From: Leptospirales bacterium
GTDB taxonomy: Bacteria; Spirochaetota; Leptospiria; Leptospirales; Leptonemataceae
Length of the DNA: 64,000 bases
Assembly (NCBI GenBank): GCA_016788865.1
Contig: JAEUSB010000084.1
Span: forward strand, 1 to 64,000
Direction: 5' to 3'
In this document: positions 8,371-17,801 of the stretch, in pieces
Position numbering within the stretch: position 1 is the first letter of the stretch
Layout: every line of letters starts with the position of its first letter
Program-made: the position numbers and the translations under genes
The notes under the pieces: model-generated
Databases searched by the model: none
The model's input: only the letters and a program-made list of their open reading frames with translations
What the model was told of the DNA's origin: nothing

Positions 8371-9219
8371 ATGAAGCACGCGGGGATCCTGCCCTCAATT
8401 CTGTTAACAGTGTTTGCCTGCAGCCTGCAGTTGCGTTCTCCGGAGGCGCCACCGAAAATACCACTGGAAGGCCTCTGGGTCGATGACAGTGTCCGCGAGT
8501 CAAACAGAGTGGTCGTGATGCTCTGGATTGAACGCAATCCTGCAACAACCACGGATGCTGCACCACTAAGATACCAGCTGCTCAGAGTCACCGGTCGGAA
8601 CCTTGCACTGAACGATGAGACCATGGTAATGGTGGAGCGTCGTGGCGAAGCACGCACGACAGAAGGCGAACTGCTACTGATTCAGAAGTTTTTCAAAGAT
8701 TCACGGCGGAGTGTGTCCTCGCCGCTCAAGGACAAGGATCCCTGGCATGCCGCGAATTTCTTGCCGGAAATCATCGACACGGCGCTTGAAAAGACATACT
8801 CTTATGACATTCTGCACCTGGATGCAGAGAAAGGAATTCTTGCCGGAGCGGATGGAAATTTTCACAGACCTGCAACCGGGTACGGCGGTTCCCTGAATGC
8901 ACTGGTCTGGCGTGTGAATGAAAAGGATCAAACGGCGCATGCATTCTTGTTCCAGATACCGGCTCAGACAAAGGACTTGCAGGTGCGGACGCCGGGTTCA
9001 GAGGCAAAGGCAAACCTGTTGCTCACAAACGGCAATTATGCAAGCATGAAGATTCTTGCCGGAGCTTTGAAGCCCGGTGACGTGGTAGTTCCAGTTGGTG
9101 CCAAACCAGGCGCAGTAACGCAGCTCACTCGCGAGCAGATCCTTGAAAAGGTTCGCCGTGGCGAAGCCGTCTCACGCGAAGACCTGTTGCGAGCCATGGG
9201 CGACCAAAAGCCAAAATGA
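8371..9219 (+). CDS. Predicted lipoprotein, function unknown
   Basis: 282 residues. A short signal sequence with lipobox TVFAC (residues 13-17) is followed by a Pro-rich linker. The mature protein is mostly beta-strand by composition (EGLWVDDS, RVVVMLWIERN and similar), with a C-terminal helical section rich in Glu and Arg. No known domain was identified. It overlaps the HAD phosphatase gene as ATGA, so the two are expected to be co-translated although one is exported and the other cytoplasmic. Confidence 0.75.
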   Translation: MKHAGILPSILLTVFACSLQLRSPEAPPKIPLEGLWVDDSVRESNRVVVMLWIERNPATTTDAAPLRYQLLRVTGRNLALNDETMVMVERRGEARTTEGELLLIQKFFKDSRRSVSSPLKDKDPWHAANFLPEIIDTALEKTYSYDILHLDAEKGILAGADGNFHRPATGYGGSLNALVWRVNEKDQTAHAFLFQIPAQTKDLQVRTPGSEAKANLLLTNGNYASMKILAGALKPGDVVVPVGAKPGAVTQLTREQILEKVRRGEAVSREDLLRAMGDQKPK

Positions 9220-9911
9220 ACCCGGCAACCTTTTCAAGCGTAAAGGCGCTGCTATTCGATGTCGACGGTACGCTGTTTTCAAGCGAAGATATCATTCATG
9301 ATATTTACATCGCAGAGTTTTCATCTGCGAAAGAGCGACTGGGCCGACCGGCGAGCATTCCAACCAAAACTGAAGTTCTGGACCAAATTGGAAAGCCGGT
9401 GCCAATCATCTTCTCAAACCTGGCGCCGGACCTGACACGCGCCGAGCAGGATGATGTTTCCGATCGAGTTTTAAAGCGGCTGGTTTCGACAATTCTCGGT
9501 GGCGGCGGACACCACTATGAGGGAGTGCGGGAAACGTTGCGTGAGCTCAAGGGACGAGGTTATTCACTCTATACAGCAAGCAATGGTAGAGAGCCGTATG
9601 TGAAATCCATTCTGACGGCAAATGAAATCCTCGACACGTTTGCGGGATTGCCCGTCATCCGCGGTGACATTCAAAACAAGACGCAATTGGTTCAACGTTT
9701 TCTTGAGGATCACAACCTTCGACCGGAGCATGCAGCCCTGATTGGGGATCGAACGTCTGATCGCGACGCAGCCATTGATAACGGGGTTCCGTTTATTGCA
9801 TGTCGTTTTGGCCACGGAAACGAGCAGGAATGGAAGGGCGCGCTCGCATTCATCGATTCAATCCGCGATTTGTTGAATCTCTTTCCCGGTGTTTCCCTGG
9901 GCGTGCCGTAA
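9216..9911 (+). CDS. HAD-family hydrolase (phosphoglycolate-phosphatase-like)
   Basis: 231 residues. Motif I is LLFDVDGTLFSS (D15 nucleophile, D17 acid/base), motif II is YTASNG, a conserved Lys lies in the NKTQLV region, and motif IV is LIGDRTSDRDAA with the Mg-binding acidic pair. An alpha-helical cap sits between motifs I and II (residues about 25-95), as in the PGP/beta-phosphoglucomutase subgroup. The substrate is a small phosphoester that cannot be named. The start ATG overlaps the lipoprotein stop as ATGA. The gene converges on the CCA-transferase gene with a nine-base gap. Confidence 0.9.
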   Translation: MNPATFSSVKALLFDVDGTLFSSEDIIHDIYIAEFSSAKERLGRPASIPTKTEVLDQIGKPVPIIFSNLAPDLTRAEQDDVSDRVLKRLVSTILGGGGHHYEGVRETLRELKGRGYSLYTASNGREPYVKSILTANEILDTFAGLPVIRGDIQNKTQLVQRFLEDHNLRPEHAALIGDRTSDRDAAIDNGVPFIACRFGHGNEQEWKGALAFIDSIRDLLNLFPGVSLGVP

Positions 9912-9920
9912 TTGCCCGGA

Positions 9921-11180
9921 CTACTTGGCGCGGATCAATTCCAACAGCTTTTCGCGGCTGTTGAGCGACGGGTCTTCGTAGACACGCGAGAGTAATTCCT
10001 CAATCTTTTCTCCGATCATTTTGCCTTGAAATCCCAGAGATTTCAAATCGTTTCCGTCAAGGTGGAGGTCCGTGGGCAAGAGCGGATCACTTCCAAGAAT
10101 AAGCTGAAACTGTTGAAGCAGCAGCTTTGTCAGCGGTACGATTTCACCAACTTCACCAATTTCACTGATTTCACGCAGGAAATTGAGCGGCGCATTTAAT
10201 TCCCTTTTTAGTCTGGCACAGAAGCGACGAACCAACGGGATTGAGTAGGAGTCCGCTGTTTCACTGAACGCAATGATCCGTGCGAGTACCTGGCAGTGCT
10301 GCGTTTGTGCACCAGAAAACTTGAGTTTCCGGCAAATGGGTTCAATGGCGATTTCCGCTGTTTGACGTGGGTAGAATTGCGAAAGCCAGTAGCCCATGCG
10401 ATTCTCGGCATATGACATCCGGTCAACCGCGCTCAAAGTATCCGGTGATGTTCTACCAGGGAAGTTGACAAACAGATCCACCAGTCCGGTCCGCTCCAGG
10501 TGCAGGATCATGGTTGAAACCGTGTCACCGCGAAACCCCTTCCACAATTCGTCGGTGAATCGCTCGATCGCAACAAGCGCCGTGCGTTTCTGGATTTCCG
10601 GGTGGCTGAGCGCTGCAAGCGTGGCGGGCTCAATTGTGAATCCCAGTACCGATGCGAATCTGCAAGCGCGCACGGTTCTAAGCCCGTCTTCAAAGAAACG
10701 TTCTTCCGGTTTGCCAATTGTCCGTAGAATCTTGTTTTGTAAGTCAATCAAGCCGTGGTGTTCATCTGTGATCTTGCCCGTATGCGGGTCGAGCGCCAGT
10801 GCGTTGATGGTGAAATCGCGCCTGGACAAATCTTCGGAAAGTGTCTTGGCAAACGTTATGCGATCTGGTCTTCGAGCATCGGAATAGTTGCCTTCTGCGC
10901 GATAGGTCGTAACTTCATAGGCTCGATCTTCAATCAGGACGGTCATAGTCCCGTGCTTGATGCCGGTTGGCACCGTGCGCTTGAAAATTTTTTGGACTTC
11001 CGTAGGCTCTGCATTGGTTGTGAAATCCAGATCCTTGATGGGCTTGTTCAGGAGCAAGTCACGAACACAGCCCCCGACCAGAAAGCATTCAAAACCCTTC
11101 GCATTCAGCTGGCCATGGACGGTTGCAATATCGCTCTGGATGTTCTCCGGTAAGGAGCGGAGTAAATCGGCCTGGTTCAA
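9921..11180 (-). CDS. cca: CCA tRNA nucleotidyltransferase / poly(A)-polymerase family protein
   Basis: 419 residues from a TTG that overlaps the stop of the phosphatase gene (TTGA). The class II nucleotidyltransferase head is clear: FLVGGCVRDLLL, then the metal-binding DxD in KDLDFTT, then TVPTGIKHGTMTVLI. The RRDFTINALAL block and the head/neck motif EERFFEDGLRTVRACRFAS follow, and the rest is helical body/tail. It adds or repairs the 3' CCA of tRNAs. Telling it from poly(A) polymerase I by eye is uncertain, but the length and the EDGLR-type motif favour the CCA enzyme. No HD domain was seen. Confidence 0.9.
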   Translation of the reverse strand: MNQADLLRSLPENIQSDIATVHGQLNAKGFECFLVGGCVRDLLLNKPIKDLDFTTNAEPTEVQKIFKRTVPTGIKHGTMTVLIEDRAYEVTTYRAEGNYSDARRPDRITFAKTLSEDLSRRDFTINALALDPHTGKITDEHHGLIDLQNKILRTIGKPEERFFEDGLRTVRACRFASVLGFTIEPATLAALSHPEIQKRTALVAIERFTDELWKGFRGDTVSTMILHLERTGLVDLFVNFPGRTSPDTLSAVDRMSYAENRMGYWLSQFYPRQTAEIAIEPICRKLKFSGAQTQHCQVLARIIAFSETADSYSIPLVRRFCARLKRELNAPLNFLREISEIGEVGEIVPLTKLLLQQFQLILGSDPLLPTDLHLDGNDLKSLGFQGKMIGEKIEELLSRVYEDPSLNSREKLLELIRAK

Positions 11181-11851
11181 TGCCAGTAATTGCGTTTTGC
11201 AGAGATTTGAATGAGTTCATCCGTATACGCATTCATCGCAGTGAGAAAACCGCCGAATACGCAGCCGGTGTCAAGACCGATCGAACGCTTGCCCCGGATT
11301 GGATCCTTCTGGTTCATCAGGCCGTTGACGTACCGCGTTGGCGTGTGCCCGTAATAAACGCGCTTCCCGGTCCAGTGAGATTCAGCGCGAATCCACTCTT
11401 CACGAATCCAGAGCAACGTCTGCCTGTCCTGGTGCGCCAGATCTCTGGTGGGGTCAAGGCCAGCATGGACAGCAATGAAGTCCTGGTTCTCAAACGAGAG
11501 TTCCAGGGTTTCCAGAAACTGTCTGTGCGACACAGGAATAGATTGGTAGGTACTTCCAGAGGACAGACCATAGGACTTGAGGGTATCCTGGCCACCGTTG
11601 AGCGGGTGTAGCCAGGATCTGCCTTCATCGCTGGCGGGATCCTGGAAATAGTTCAACATCATGGACTCATGGTTCCCCAGCAGGTAGTGCGAACGGTGTT
11701 TTTCGCGCATTACGCGGGCAATCACTCCCGAAGCTGAGGGCCCACGATCAATGTAATCTCCCAGAAAGAGGAGCGGATCCTGGGCCGGAATCCTGTGCAA
11801 AAGCTCCTCAAGTTCCTCCAGGCAGCCATGAATGTCTCCAATGATCCACAC
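11177..11851 (-). CDS. Metallophosphoesterase, PrpA / diadenosine-tetraphosphatase-like protein phosphatase
   Basis: 224 residues from a GTG start. The calcineurin-like motifs are complete and begin at the very N-terminus: GDIHG (D6, H8), [14 protein letters not shown], then a distal AVHAGLDP and YGHTP. This compact layout is that of bacterial Ser/Thr/Tyr phosphatases of the PrpA/PrpB and ApaH-like group, which use a two-metal centre. It heads a two-gene minus-strand operon with cca and is divergent from sucC. Confidence 0.88.
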   Translation of the reverse strand: MWIIGDIHGCLEELEELLHRIPAQDPLLFLGDYIDRGPSASGVIARVMREKHRSHYLLGNHESMMLNYFQDPASDEGRSWLHPLNGGQDTLKSYGLSSGSTYQSIPVSHRQFLETLELSFENQDFIAVHAGLDPTRDLAHQDRQTLLWIREEWIRAESHWTGKRVYYGHTPTRYVNGLMNQKDPIRGKRSIGLDTGCVFGGFLTAMNAYTDELIQISAKRNYWH

Positions 11852-11956
11852 GGTAAAAAGGGAAGGGGATGTGAAAAAGTATTTTCACGGCACCCTTACT
11901 CAGACATTGTAGCATCTCCCGTTAATAGAGGAAAGAAAAACAAACAGGATTTTACA

Positions 11957-13174
11957 ATGAAGATTCATGAGTATCAAGCCAAGGAACTGCTCAGACGTTA
12001 CGGCGTTGCAGTTCCAGATGGGCGCGTTGCGGACAATGCAGCGGATTTAGGTCGTCTTTACGATGAACTGGGCGGCGGAATTGTAGCCGTTAAATCGCAG
12101 ATTCATGCGGGCGGCCGCGGCAAAGGAATTGCCTACGATGGCGAAGACCCAAAAACGGCCAAGAAGATTCAGGAAGGGGGCGTTAAAGTTGCCCGCTCCG
12201 CAGACGAAGCAAAGACTTACGGAAGCAACCTGATTGGCAAATACCTCGTAACGCATCAAACGGGTGGCGTTGGTAAAAAAGTCCAAAAGGTCTATCTCGA
12301 GAAAGGCACTGACATTGCGCGCGAATTCTACCTGAGCATCCTGGTCGATCGCGCTGTCTCCAAGCCAATCATCATGTATTCTACTGAAGGTGGAATGGAT
12401 ATTGAAGAAGTGGCAGCAAAGACTCCGGATAAGATCTTTCGCCTGGAAGTGGAGCCGGCCATTGGCCTTCAACCGTGGCAGGCGCGTGAAATTCTCTTTA
12501 ACCTGGGAGCGCCGCAGGAAAGCATGAAGCAGGGAGCAGACTTTCTGCTAAAACTCTGGAGCGCATACTATGGCGAAGACTCGGCCATGCTCGAAGTCAA
12601 CCCGCTTGTCCTTACCAAAACCAATCAGATCATGGCGCTCGACTGCAAGTTCACTTTCGACGACAACGCAATGTATCGTCATCCGGACGCGGCAAAACTC
12701 CACGATGCTTCGGAAGAAGATCCACTTGAATTGAAAGCAGCGGAATTCAACCTGAACTATGTGCGCCTGGATGGCAATGTGGGGTGCATGGTAAACGGTG
12801 CTGGCCTTGCGATGGCCACAATGGATATCATCAAACTCGCGGGCGAATTCCCGGCCAACTTCCTTGACGTGGGCGGTGGAGCGAATGCTACCACGGTTGC
12901 AAACGGTTTCAGGATTATCCTGGGTGATCCAAACGTAAAAGCAATCTTCATCAACGTATTCGGTGGAATTGTTCAGTGCGATCGCGTTGCAAATGGAATT
13001 ATCCAGGCTGCAAAAGACGTGAACATTCACGTTCCACTCGTTGTGCGTCTCAAGGGAACCAATGCAGACATTGCAAAGGATATCCTGGCAAAATCTGGTC
13101 TCAAGATTCTCGTAGCCGATGAACTCAAAGACGGCGCTGAAAAAGTCGCGGAAGCAATCCGCAGCGGTAAATAA
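11957..13174 (+). CDS. sucC: Succinate-CoA ligase, beta subunit
   Basis: 405 residues from the ATG at 11957 ([16 protein letters not shown], the classical SucC start). A longer open frame 5' lies in the divergent promoter region and is rejected. The ATP-grasp domain carries [11 protein letters not shown], and the CoA-ligase part carries FLDVGGGAN and [11 protein letters not shown]. With SucD it converts succinyl-CoA, ADP (or GDP) and phosphate to succinate, CoA and ATP in the citric acid cycle. sucD follows after 12 bases. Codon use in this pair is regular, fitting a well-expressed central-metabolism operon. Confidence 0.97.
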   Translation: MKIHEYQAKELLRRYGVAVPDGRVADNAADLGRLYDELGGGIVAVKSQIHAGGRGKGIAYDGEDPKTAKKIQEGGVKVARSADEAKTYGSNLIGKYLVTHQTGGVGKKVQKVYLEKGTDIAREFYLSILVDRAVSKPIIMYSTEGGMDIEEVAAKTPDKIFRLEVEPAIGLQPWQAREILFNLGAPQESMKQGADFLLKLWSAYYGEDSAMLEVNPLVLTKTNQIMALDCKFTFDDNAMYRHPDAAKLHDASEEDPLELKAAEFNLNYVRLDGNVGCMVNGAGLAMATMDIIKLAGEFPANFLDVGGGANATTVANGFRIILGDPNVKAIFINVFGGIVQCDRVANGIIQAAKDVNIHVPLVVRLKGTNADIAKDILAKSGLKILVADELKDGAEKVAEAIRSGK

Positions 13175-13186
13175 GGAAGGATTGAA

Positions 13187-14059
13187 ATGGCAGTACTGGT
13201 AGATAAGAACACGCGCGTTGTGGTCCAGGGGATCACAGGCAAAGAAGGATCGTTTCACACGACTCAAATGATTGACTACGGCACAAAAGTAGTCGGCGGA
13301 GTTACTCCTGGGAAGGGCGGCCAAAAAAGCGAGCATGGGGTTCCAATTTTCAACACGCTCAAAGACGCGGTTGAAAAAGAAGGCGCCAATGCCACTGTGA
13401 TTTTTGTACCACCTCCGTTTGCAGCCGATGCAATCCTGGAAGCGGTGGGAGCGGAAATTCCACTCTGCATCTGTATCACAGAAGGGATTCCCGTCCGCGA
13501 CATGGCAAACGTGTATTCCGTTCTGAAAAGTTCAAAGACTCGTCTCATTGGACCAAACTGTCCAGGTGTAATTAGCCCGGGTAAATGCAAGATTGGGATC
13601 ATGCCTGCCATGATTCACAAAGAAGGTCGCATTGGTGTAGTTTCTCGTTCTGGAACCTTAACATATGAAGCTGTGGGTCAGCTCACGCTCCAGGGACTTG
13701 GGCAGAGCACATGTATTGGAATTGGTGGAGATCCCATTATTGGAACAAAACACAAAGCAGCCCTCGAGCTTCTCATGAACGATCCGGAAACTGACGGCAT
13801 CATTATGATCGGTGAAATCGGTGGAACAGACGAAGAGGACGCAGCGGAGTGGGTGAAGGCTAACAAGAAAAAGCCCGTCGTTGGTTTCATTGCCGGTCAA
13901 ACGGCGCCTCCTGGAAAACGCATGGGTCATGCAGGCGCTATCATTAGCGGCGGCAAGGGCACTGCAAAAACCAAAATGGAAGCAATGCGAAACGCTGGCA
14001 TTGTCGTAGTTGAATCTCCAGCCGAAATGGGAGCTGCAATCAAGAAAGCGCTCGGCTAA
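13187..14059 (+). CDS. sucD: Succinate-CoA ligase, alpha subunit
   Basis: 290 residues. The CoA-binding Rossmann domain ([14 protein letters not shown]), [13 protein letters not shown], and the ligase domain with [10 protein letters not shown] and the [14 protein letters not shown] loop bearing the phosphorylated His are present. A GGAAGGA Shine-Dalgarno precedes the ATG. It is the partner of the preceding sucC. Past the stop there is only a weak five-pair hairpin (14060-14072) without a T-run, so the transcript end is not evident. Confidence 0.97.
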   Translation: MAVLVDKNTRVVVQGITGKEGSFHTTQMIDYGTKVVGGVTPGKGGQKSEHGVPIFNTLKDAVEKEGANATVIFVPPPFAADAILEAVGAEIPLCICITEGIPVRDMANVYSVLKSSKTRLIGPNCPGVISPGKCKIGIMPAMIHKEGRIGVVSRSGTLTYEAVGQLTLQGLGQSTCIGIGGDPIIGTKHKAALELLMNDPETDGIIMIGEIGGTDEEDAAEWVKANKKKPVVGFIAGQTAPPGKRMGHAGAIISGGKGTAKTKMEAMRNAGIVVVESPAEMGAAIKKALG

Positions 14060-14244
14060 GCTACAAAGTAGCAGGCAGTCGGTGTCCGGTAGGGCATCGA
14101 TCTGCCTGGTATGTTCTCAGGTCACATTCCCTGGATTCTCTCACTCACAATCTCGACTTTCTCCTTTCGATCTCGCTGATCGTTAAAGGTTCTACCATTG
14201 CAATTCTAATCCTTCTTGCCCTTCAATTTGCCAAACTGCGTGAT

Positions 14245-15222
14245 TTGCGCGGGCTTGTGGGTGGACTGCTTGCTCTCTCAGTTGTCTGCTATGTGGTTCT
14301 GCAATTCTTTCGCGGTGCGGATAGACCGCTGCTCTTGCTTCCTTTACAACTTGGTGGCCTCACCGTCTCCTTCTGGCTGTACGCATTCAGCAAACTTCTA
14401 TTCTCAGACGAACCGCGCCTCCCTCGCACTGTATGGTTGATTCTCATCGTGCTTCTGTTGATCGGCACGATTTTATTCTTCACAAAAGTCAGTTCTGCAG
14501 ATCGGTCCTTCGCCGAGGCGGCGATCGTCCTTTCTCCGCGTGTAATAGCCCTTGGGCTGGTAATAGCCGCAATCGTGACCATATACAAGGAGGGCACGGG
14601 AGATCTCGTGGAGGCGCGGCGGGCATTTCGTCGGCGATTTATCTTGAGTGTTGGTTCATCAGCGTTTGCAATACTCACGCTTGAGATCTATATGCGGGGG
14701 CAATGTCCGCCGGTACTCATGGATTTCGTGAACTCGGTAGCGATTTTGCTTGTTTCTTTTGTGATTGCCGTTTCCGTTCTCAGGCTGCAATCGCTGTTGA
14801 TCCCGGATGTCATCGATGGCGTCCGAGCCGATTCAGCTTCTGGTCCGAATGATTCCCCCCTTACGGAACCCACAGCCGATGAAATGAAACTGGAAACGCG
14901 CCTGCGGGAGTTTATCGAAACAAATCGAGGATTTGCGGAAGAATCGCTGACGATCCGAACTCTCGCAACGCGCCTCAATGTTCACGAATACAAATTACGC
15001 CGGTTGATCAATTTGAGGCTTGGATTTCGCAATTTCAATGATTATCTAAATCATTATCGTGTCGATGCGGCCTGCAAAGTACTGCGCGATGCTTCCCAAT
15101 CGGATGTGCCCATCTTGCGAATTGCAATGGACCTGGGTTATGGTTCGCTCGCACCGTTTAATCGCGCGTTTCGGGCTCGGACGGGCAAGAGTCCCACCCA
15201 GTATCGCCTTGAATTTGGGTAG
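14245..15222 (+). CDS. Membrane-bound AraC-family transcription regulator (N-terminus uncertain)
   Basis: At least 325 residues from a TTG at 14245. The first two thirds are hydrophobic, with about six membrane helices. The C-terminal 110 residues are an AraC DNA-binding domain with two helix-turn-helix units (LRTLATRLNVHEYKLRRLI and VPILRIAMDLGYGSLAPFNR) ending TGKSPTQYR. The frame stays open upstream into sucD with no ATG, GTG or TTG. The codons from about 14131 would add a further membrane helix (LSISLIVKGSTIAILILLAL), so the true start is probably earlier and non-standard (CTG at 14131 or 14176). It probably senses an envelope signal and controls the serine hydrolase next to it (inference). 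Confidence 0.82.
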   Translation: MRGLVGGLLALSVVCYVVLQFFRGADRPLLLLPLQLGGLTVSFWLYAFSKLLFSDEPRLPRTVWLILIVLLLIGTILFFTKVSSADRSFAEAAIVLSPRVIALGLVIAAIVTIYKEGTGDLVEARRAFRRRFILSVGSSAFAILTLEIYMRGQCPPVLMDFVNSVAILLVSFVIAVSVLRLQSLLIPDVIDGVRADSASGPNDSPLTEPTADEMKLETRLREFIETNRGFAEESLTIRTLATRLNVHEYKLRRLINLRLGFRNFNDYLNHYRVDAACKVLRDASQSDVPILRIAMDLGYGSLAPFNRAFRARTGKSPTQYRLEFG

Positions 15223-15238
15223 ACTCTCTCTTTGAGAT

Positions 15239-15295
15239 GACCGGGACCCGGTCGCACAATTTCCCGATCGATTTCGAAATCGATCAGACAATTTC
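15239..15295. promoter_or_regulatory. Cluster of palindromes and direct repeats between AraC gene and serine hydrolase gene
   Basis: GACCGGG-A-CCCGGTC (15239-15253) is an odd-length dyad. GATCGATTTCGAAATCGATC (15266-15285) is a perfect 20-base palindrome. ACAATTTC occurs twice in direct orientation (15256-15263 and 15288-15295), flanking the palindrome at a 32-base repeat distance, about three helical turns. AraC-type regulators bind direct repeats, so this is a good candidate operator for the neighbouring genes. No T-run follows, so termination is less likely. Confidence 0.5.
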
Positions 15296-15321
15296 AGATT
15301 TGCGCGGAGCTTGAGGCCTCG

Positions 15322-16494
15322 GTGCACTACTATGAGGGCATGAAACATTTTGAAGTCAGATCCATTCTCCCGAGTCGGCGCGTCGTTCTTGCCGGGTTCT
15401 TCGTCGTCGGGCTTACTACGGCACTCCAGGCAGAATCCCCGTTTGACGCAGGGGGGCTTGCAACCCTCGAGCGCGAAGCACGTGACCCAGGTACAAACCT
15501 GCACAGCCTTTTGATCGAACGGGGAGGGAGAATCCAGTTCGAGATGTACAGAAATGGAGCGGATGAAACCCTCGATTCGCTCGGCGGGCTGGGCACTCTC
15601 TGCTCCTCAGAGACTAAATTTGACGCAAACACGCTTCATGATGTTCGTTCAGTCAGTAAGAGCATAACCAGTCTGCTCTGGGGAATCCCGGAGTATCAGA
15701 GAATCCTTCCGGATTTGGGCTCTTCTGTACTGTCCCATTATCCGGACGTAGAAGAATTCCAGGAACTCCCTTCCTCTGAGAAACCAGCACTTGATAAACG
15801 TCGCATAACGGTAAGGAATCTCTTCCAGATGAACAGCGGATTGGCCTGGGAGGAGTGGGTAAGCCCCGTCATGAGCGATGAACTTCGTCTGCTCTGGAAG
15901 TCATCGCATGTCAGCTTCCTCATGGACCGTTCTCTGGTCCATGAGCCGGGACAGAAGTTCAACTACAATGGCGGAGGAACAGCCGTTCTCGCGGATCTGT
16001 TGGTTCGGACCACGGGTAAGCCCTTGATCGATATTGCGCGCGAAAAGCTATTTGATCCGCTGGAAATAAAAGACTTCAAATGGGCCCTGGATCTCCGTGA
16101 CAGGCCCATGCCGCATGCGGGGCTGAGACTTCGCCCGCGCGATATGATGAAGATCGGTCGACTTGTACTGAATGGCGGCGTCTGGAACGGAAAACAAATC
16201 ATCAGGCGGGACTGGATTGAGATTTCAACTCGTAGTCATCTCGATACGGGTGTAACGCTGCTCAGTGGGAACGAGCAATCAATGGGTTACGGCTATCAGT
16301 GGTGGACCGGCTCTTCTGTTGTGAAAGGAAAGCAGATCGATTGGACTACGGCCGTGGGAAACGGCGGTCAAAGGATCTTCGTAGTTCCGAGTTTCGATCT
16401 GGTTGTTGTGACTACGGCAGGAGACTATGGTAAGGTTGCGATTCAGGGGAAGATAGGGCGACTCTTTGAAAGGGTTCTTGAGGTGGTCCAATAA
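15322..16494 (+). CDS. Secreted serine hydrolase, class C beta-lactamase fold
   Basis: 390 residues from a GTG at 15322 with GAGG five bases upstream; an ATG at 15340 is the alternative. A signal peptide ends near LTTALQA. The class C / penicillin-binding motifs are SVSK (SxxK nucleophile, in DVRSVSKSITS), YNG in KFNYNGGG (YxN equivalent) and a late GNGGQRIFVV (K/H-x-G equivalent). Proteins of this type act as esterases, D-aminopeptidases or carboxypeptidases; a true beta-lactamase is unlikely. It lies behind an AraC-type regulator and a repeat-rich spacer, suggesting regulated expression. Confidence 0.87.
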   Translation: MHYYEGMKHFEVRSILPSRRVVLAGFFVVGLTTALQAESPFDAGGLATLEREARDPGTNLHSLLIERGGRIQFEMYRNGADETLDSLGGLGTLCSSETKFDANTLHDVRSVSKSITSLLWGIPEYQRILPDLGSSVLSHYPDVEEFQELPSSEKPALDKRRITVRNLFQMNSGLAWEEWVSPVMSDELRLLWKSSHVSFLMDRSLVHEPGQKFNYNGGGTAVLADLLVRTTGKPLIDIAREKLFDPLEIKDFKWALDLRDRPMPHAGLRLRPRDMMKIGRLVLNGGVWNGKQIIRRDWIEISTRSHLDTGVTLLSGNEQSMGYGYQWWTGSSVVKGKQIDWTTAVGNGGQRIFVVPSFDLVVVTTAGDYGKVAIQGKIGRLFERVLEVVQ

Positions 16495-16521
16495 GAGCGG
16501 ATAACGTCCCGTGGTCGGCTG

Positions 16522-17712
16522 TCAAAGTTTATTCAAATACCCCGACATCAAAATTGCCGGACATAGATTCTCCACGGATCCAGGATCAATCACAAGCGCG
16601 GCCGTGGCATTCCGCGGAATTCCATAGATCTTTCCGTTGGGGGCAAGTGTGGCTCCGGCCCACGTGGCCGCAGAAGTGCCAAATTTGGTCTGCGTTGGCC
16701 CTGCGGGATCAATTTCTGAAAACTGTGTGCCACCGCGTGTTACGCTGTAAATCTTGCCATTGCTTGCAAGCGTGTTCCCTTCGAGATCCTGGGCAATGCC
16801 CACCGGGCCAAATCGGATTGCAGCGCGTGTTTCCGGATCAATTCGAAGTTGGTTCGTGGCTCCGATGTTTGCTGCATAGATCTTACCGTCAGGCGCCAAT
16901 GCAGCACTAAACCATCCTTCGCCGGCACTTGTCGCACCAACAAAGGTCGTTGTGTTGGTCGTCGGGTCAAGTTCGAGAATGGGCTCATTTGTTCCTCCGG
17001 CCGGGATCAGGTAGATCCTACCGTTAAAAGCAAGAACACCACCCACATAACCGGATCTGCTCGGTCCAAATGTTTGAACCGAATTGTTTTGCGGATCGAG
17101 CATAAGAATTGGCCGGAGCCCTGCGTTTCCGGGTACCATGTATATCTTTCCGTTAGGTGCCAGAATTGCACCCGTGTAGCCATCAGTGGTCCCCAGGGTC
17201 GATGCCGTGTTTGTCCGTGGATCGATTACGAGAATGCCCTGGGTTAGACCTGCCGTGGGAGCGGCATAGATAAGACCGTTAGGTGCCAGGGCTCCGCCAC
17301 TCCATTTGTTTGCGCCGCCCACAAGGCCCGTAATTACATTTGGATCAAGTGTGTTGGTCGTGGGGTCAATGATCAAGACCCGCGTCTCAGTCATGGGCAT
17401 TCCGTAGATTTTCCCATTGGGTGCAAGGATTCCACCGCTCCAATCATTGGCGCCGGGGACGGTGCCAAATTGACTCGTGCTGGGCCCCCTGGTAATTCCC
17501 CGGCCTGCAACTCGCTTGAGTTCACGTTGAACCTCCCCTGCATAGAGAGGATCCGTGACCTGCCAGTAGGGGACCCGGCAAATATCGAATTCGACCAGCG
17601 CCATCAGAATACTGCAGGAAGGATCGAAAGGGTTGCAATCCGCTTTGACCCGGCAATTGAATGCACCCAGGGAAAGGCTCGCGAGAAGTCCTGCAAATAG
17701 AAACTTTGCCAT
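16522..17712 (-). CDS. Repeat lipoprotein, predicted seven-bladed beta-propeller
   Basis: 396 residues from the ATG at 17712, which places the signal correctly; an upstream TTG adds 14 residues. The lipobox-like end is LSLGAFNC. From about residue 95 to the end, seven imperfect repeats of 36-45 residues share the core LAPNGKIY, a variable turn, then I-D-P-x-T-N-T. The first is WSGGILAPNGKIYGMP and the last WAGATLAPNGKIYGIP. Seven such units fit a closed propeller. An N-terminal Cys-rich region (CNPFDPSC) precedes them. Repeat lipoproteins of this kind occur in leptospires as surface or periplasmic binders; the ligand is unknown. Confidence 0.8.
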   Translation of the reverse strand: MAKFLFAGLLASLSLGAFNCRVKADCNPFDPSCSILMALVEFDICRVPYWQVTDPLYAGEVQRELKRVAGRGITRGPSTSQFGTVPGANDWSGGILAPNGKIYGMPMTETRVLIIDPTTNTLDPNVITGLVGGANKWSGGALAPNGLIYAAPTAGLTQGILVIDPRTNTASTLGTTDGYTGAILAPNGKIYMVPGNAGLRPILMLDPQNNSVQTFGPSRSGYVGGVLAFNGRIYLIPAGGTNEPILELDPTTNTTTFVGATSAGEGWFSAALAPDGKIYAANIGATNQLRIDPETRAAIRFGPVGIAQDLEGNTLASNGKIYSVTRGGTQFSEIDPAGPTQTKFGTSAATWAGATLAPNGKIYGIPRNATAALVIDPGSVENLCPAILMSGYLNKL

Positions 17713-17801
17713 GTTAAGATTAGAAAACGCCCCATCGGGCCGACCTGTTTGCAAAATGCGAGCAATAAAATTGAATTGGGAAGGATCGTTCAGCAGTCTG
17801 A

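Noticed and set aside
11795-11956. N-terminal extension of sucC
   Set aside because: It overlaps the divergent phosphatase gene; the normal SucC start [11 protein letters not shown] is at 11957.
12548-13336. 262-residue open frame on the minus strand inside sucC/sucD
   Set aside because: It lies antisense to two certain genes, has no domain or ribosome site and arises from their codon bias.
14060-14072. GCTAC-AAA-GTAGC hairpin after sucD as terminator
   Set aside because: Only five pairs and no T-run.
16522-17712. Repeats here as a CRISPR or tandem DNA repeat array
   Set aside because: The repeats are degenerate at DNA level and are protein repeats within one coding frame.
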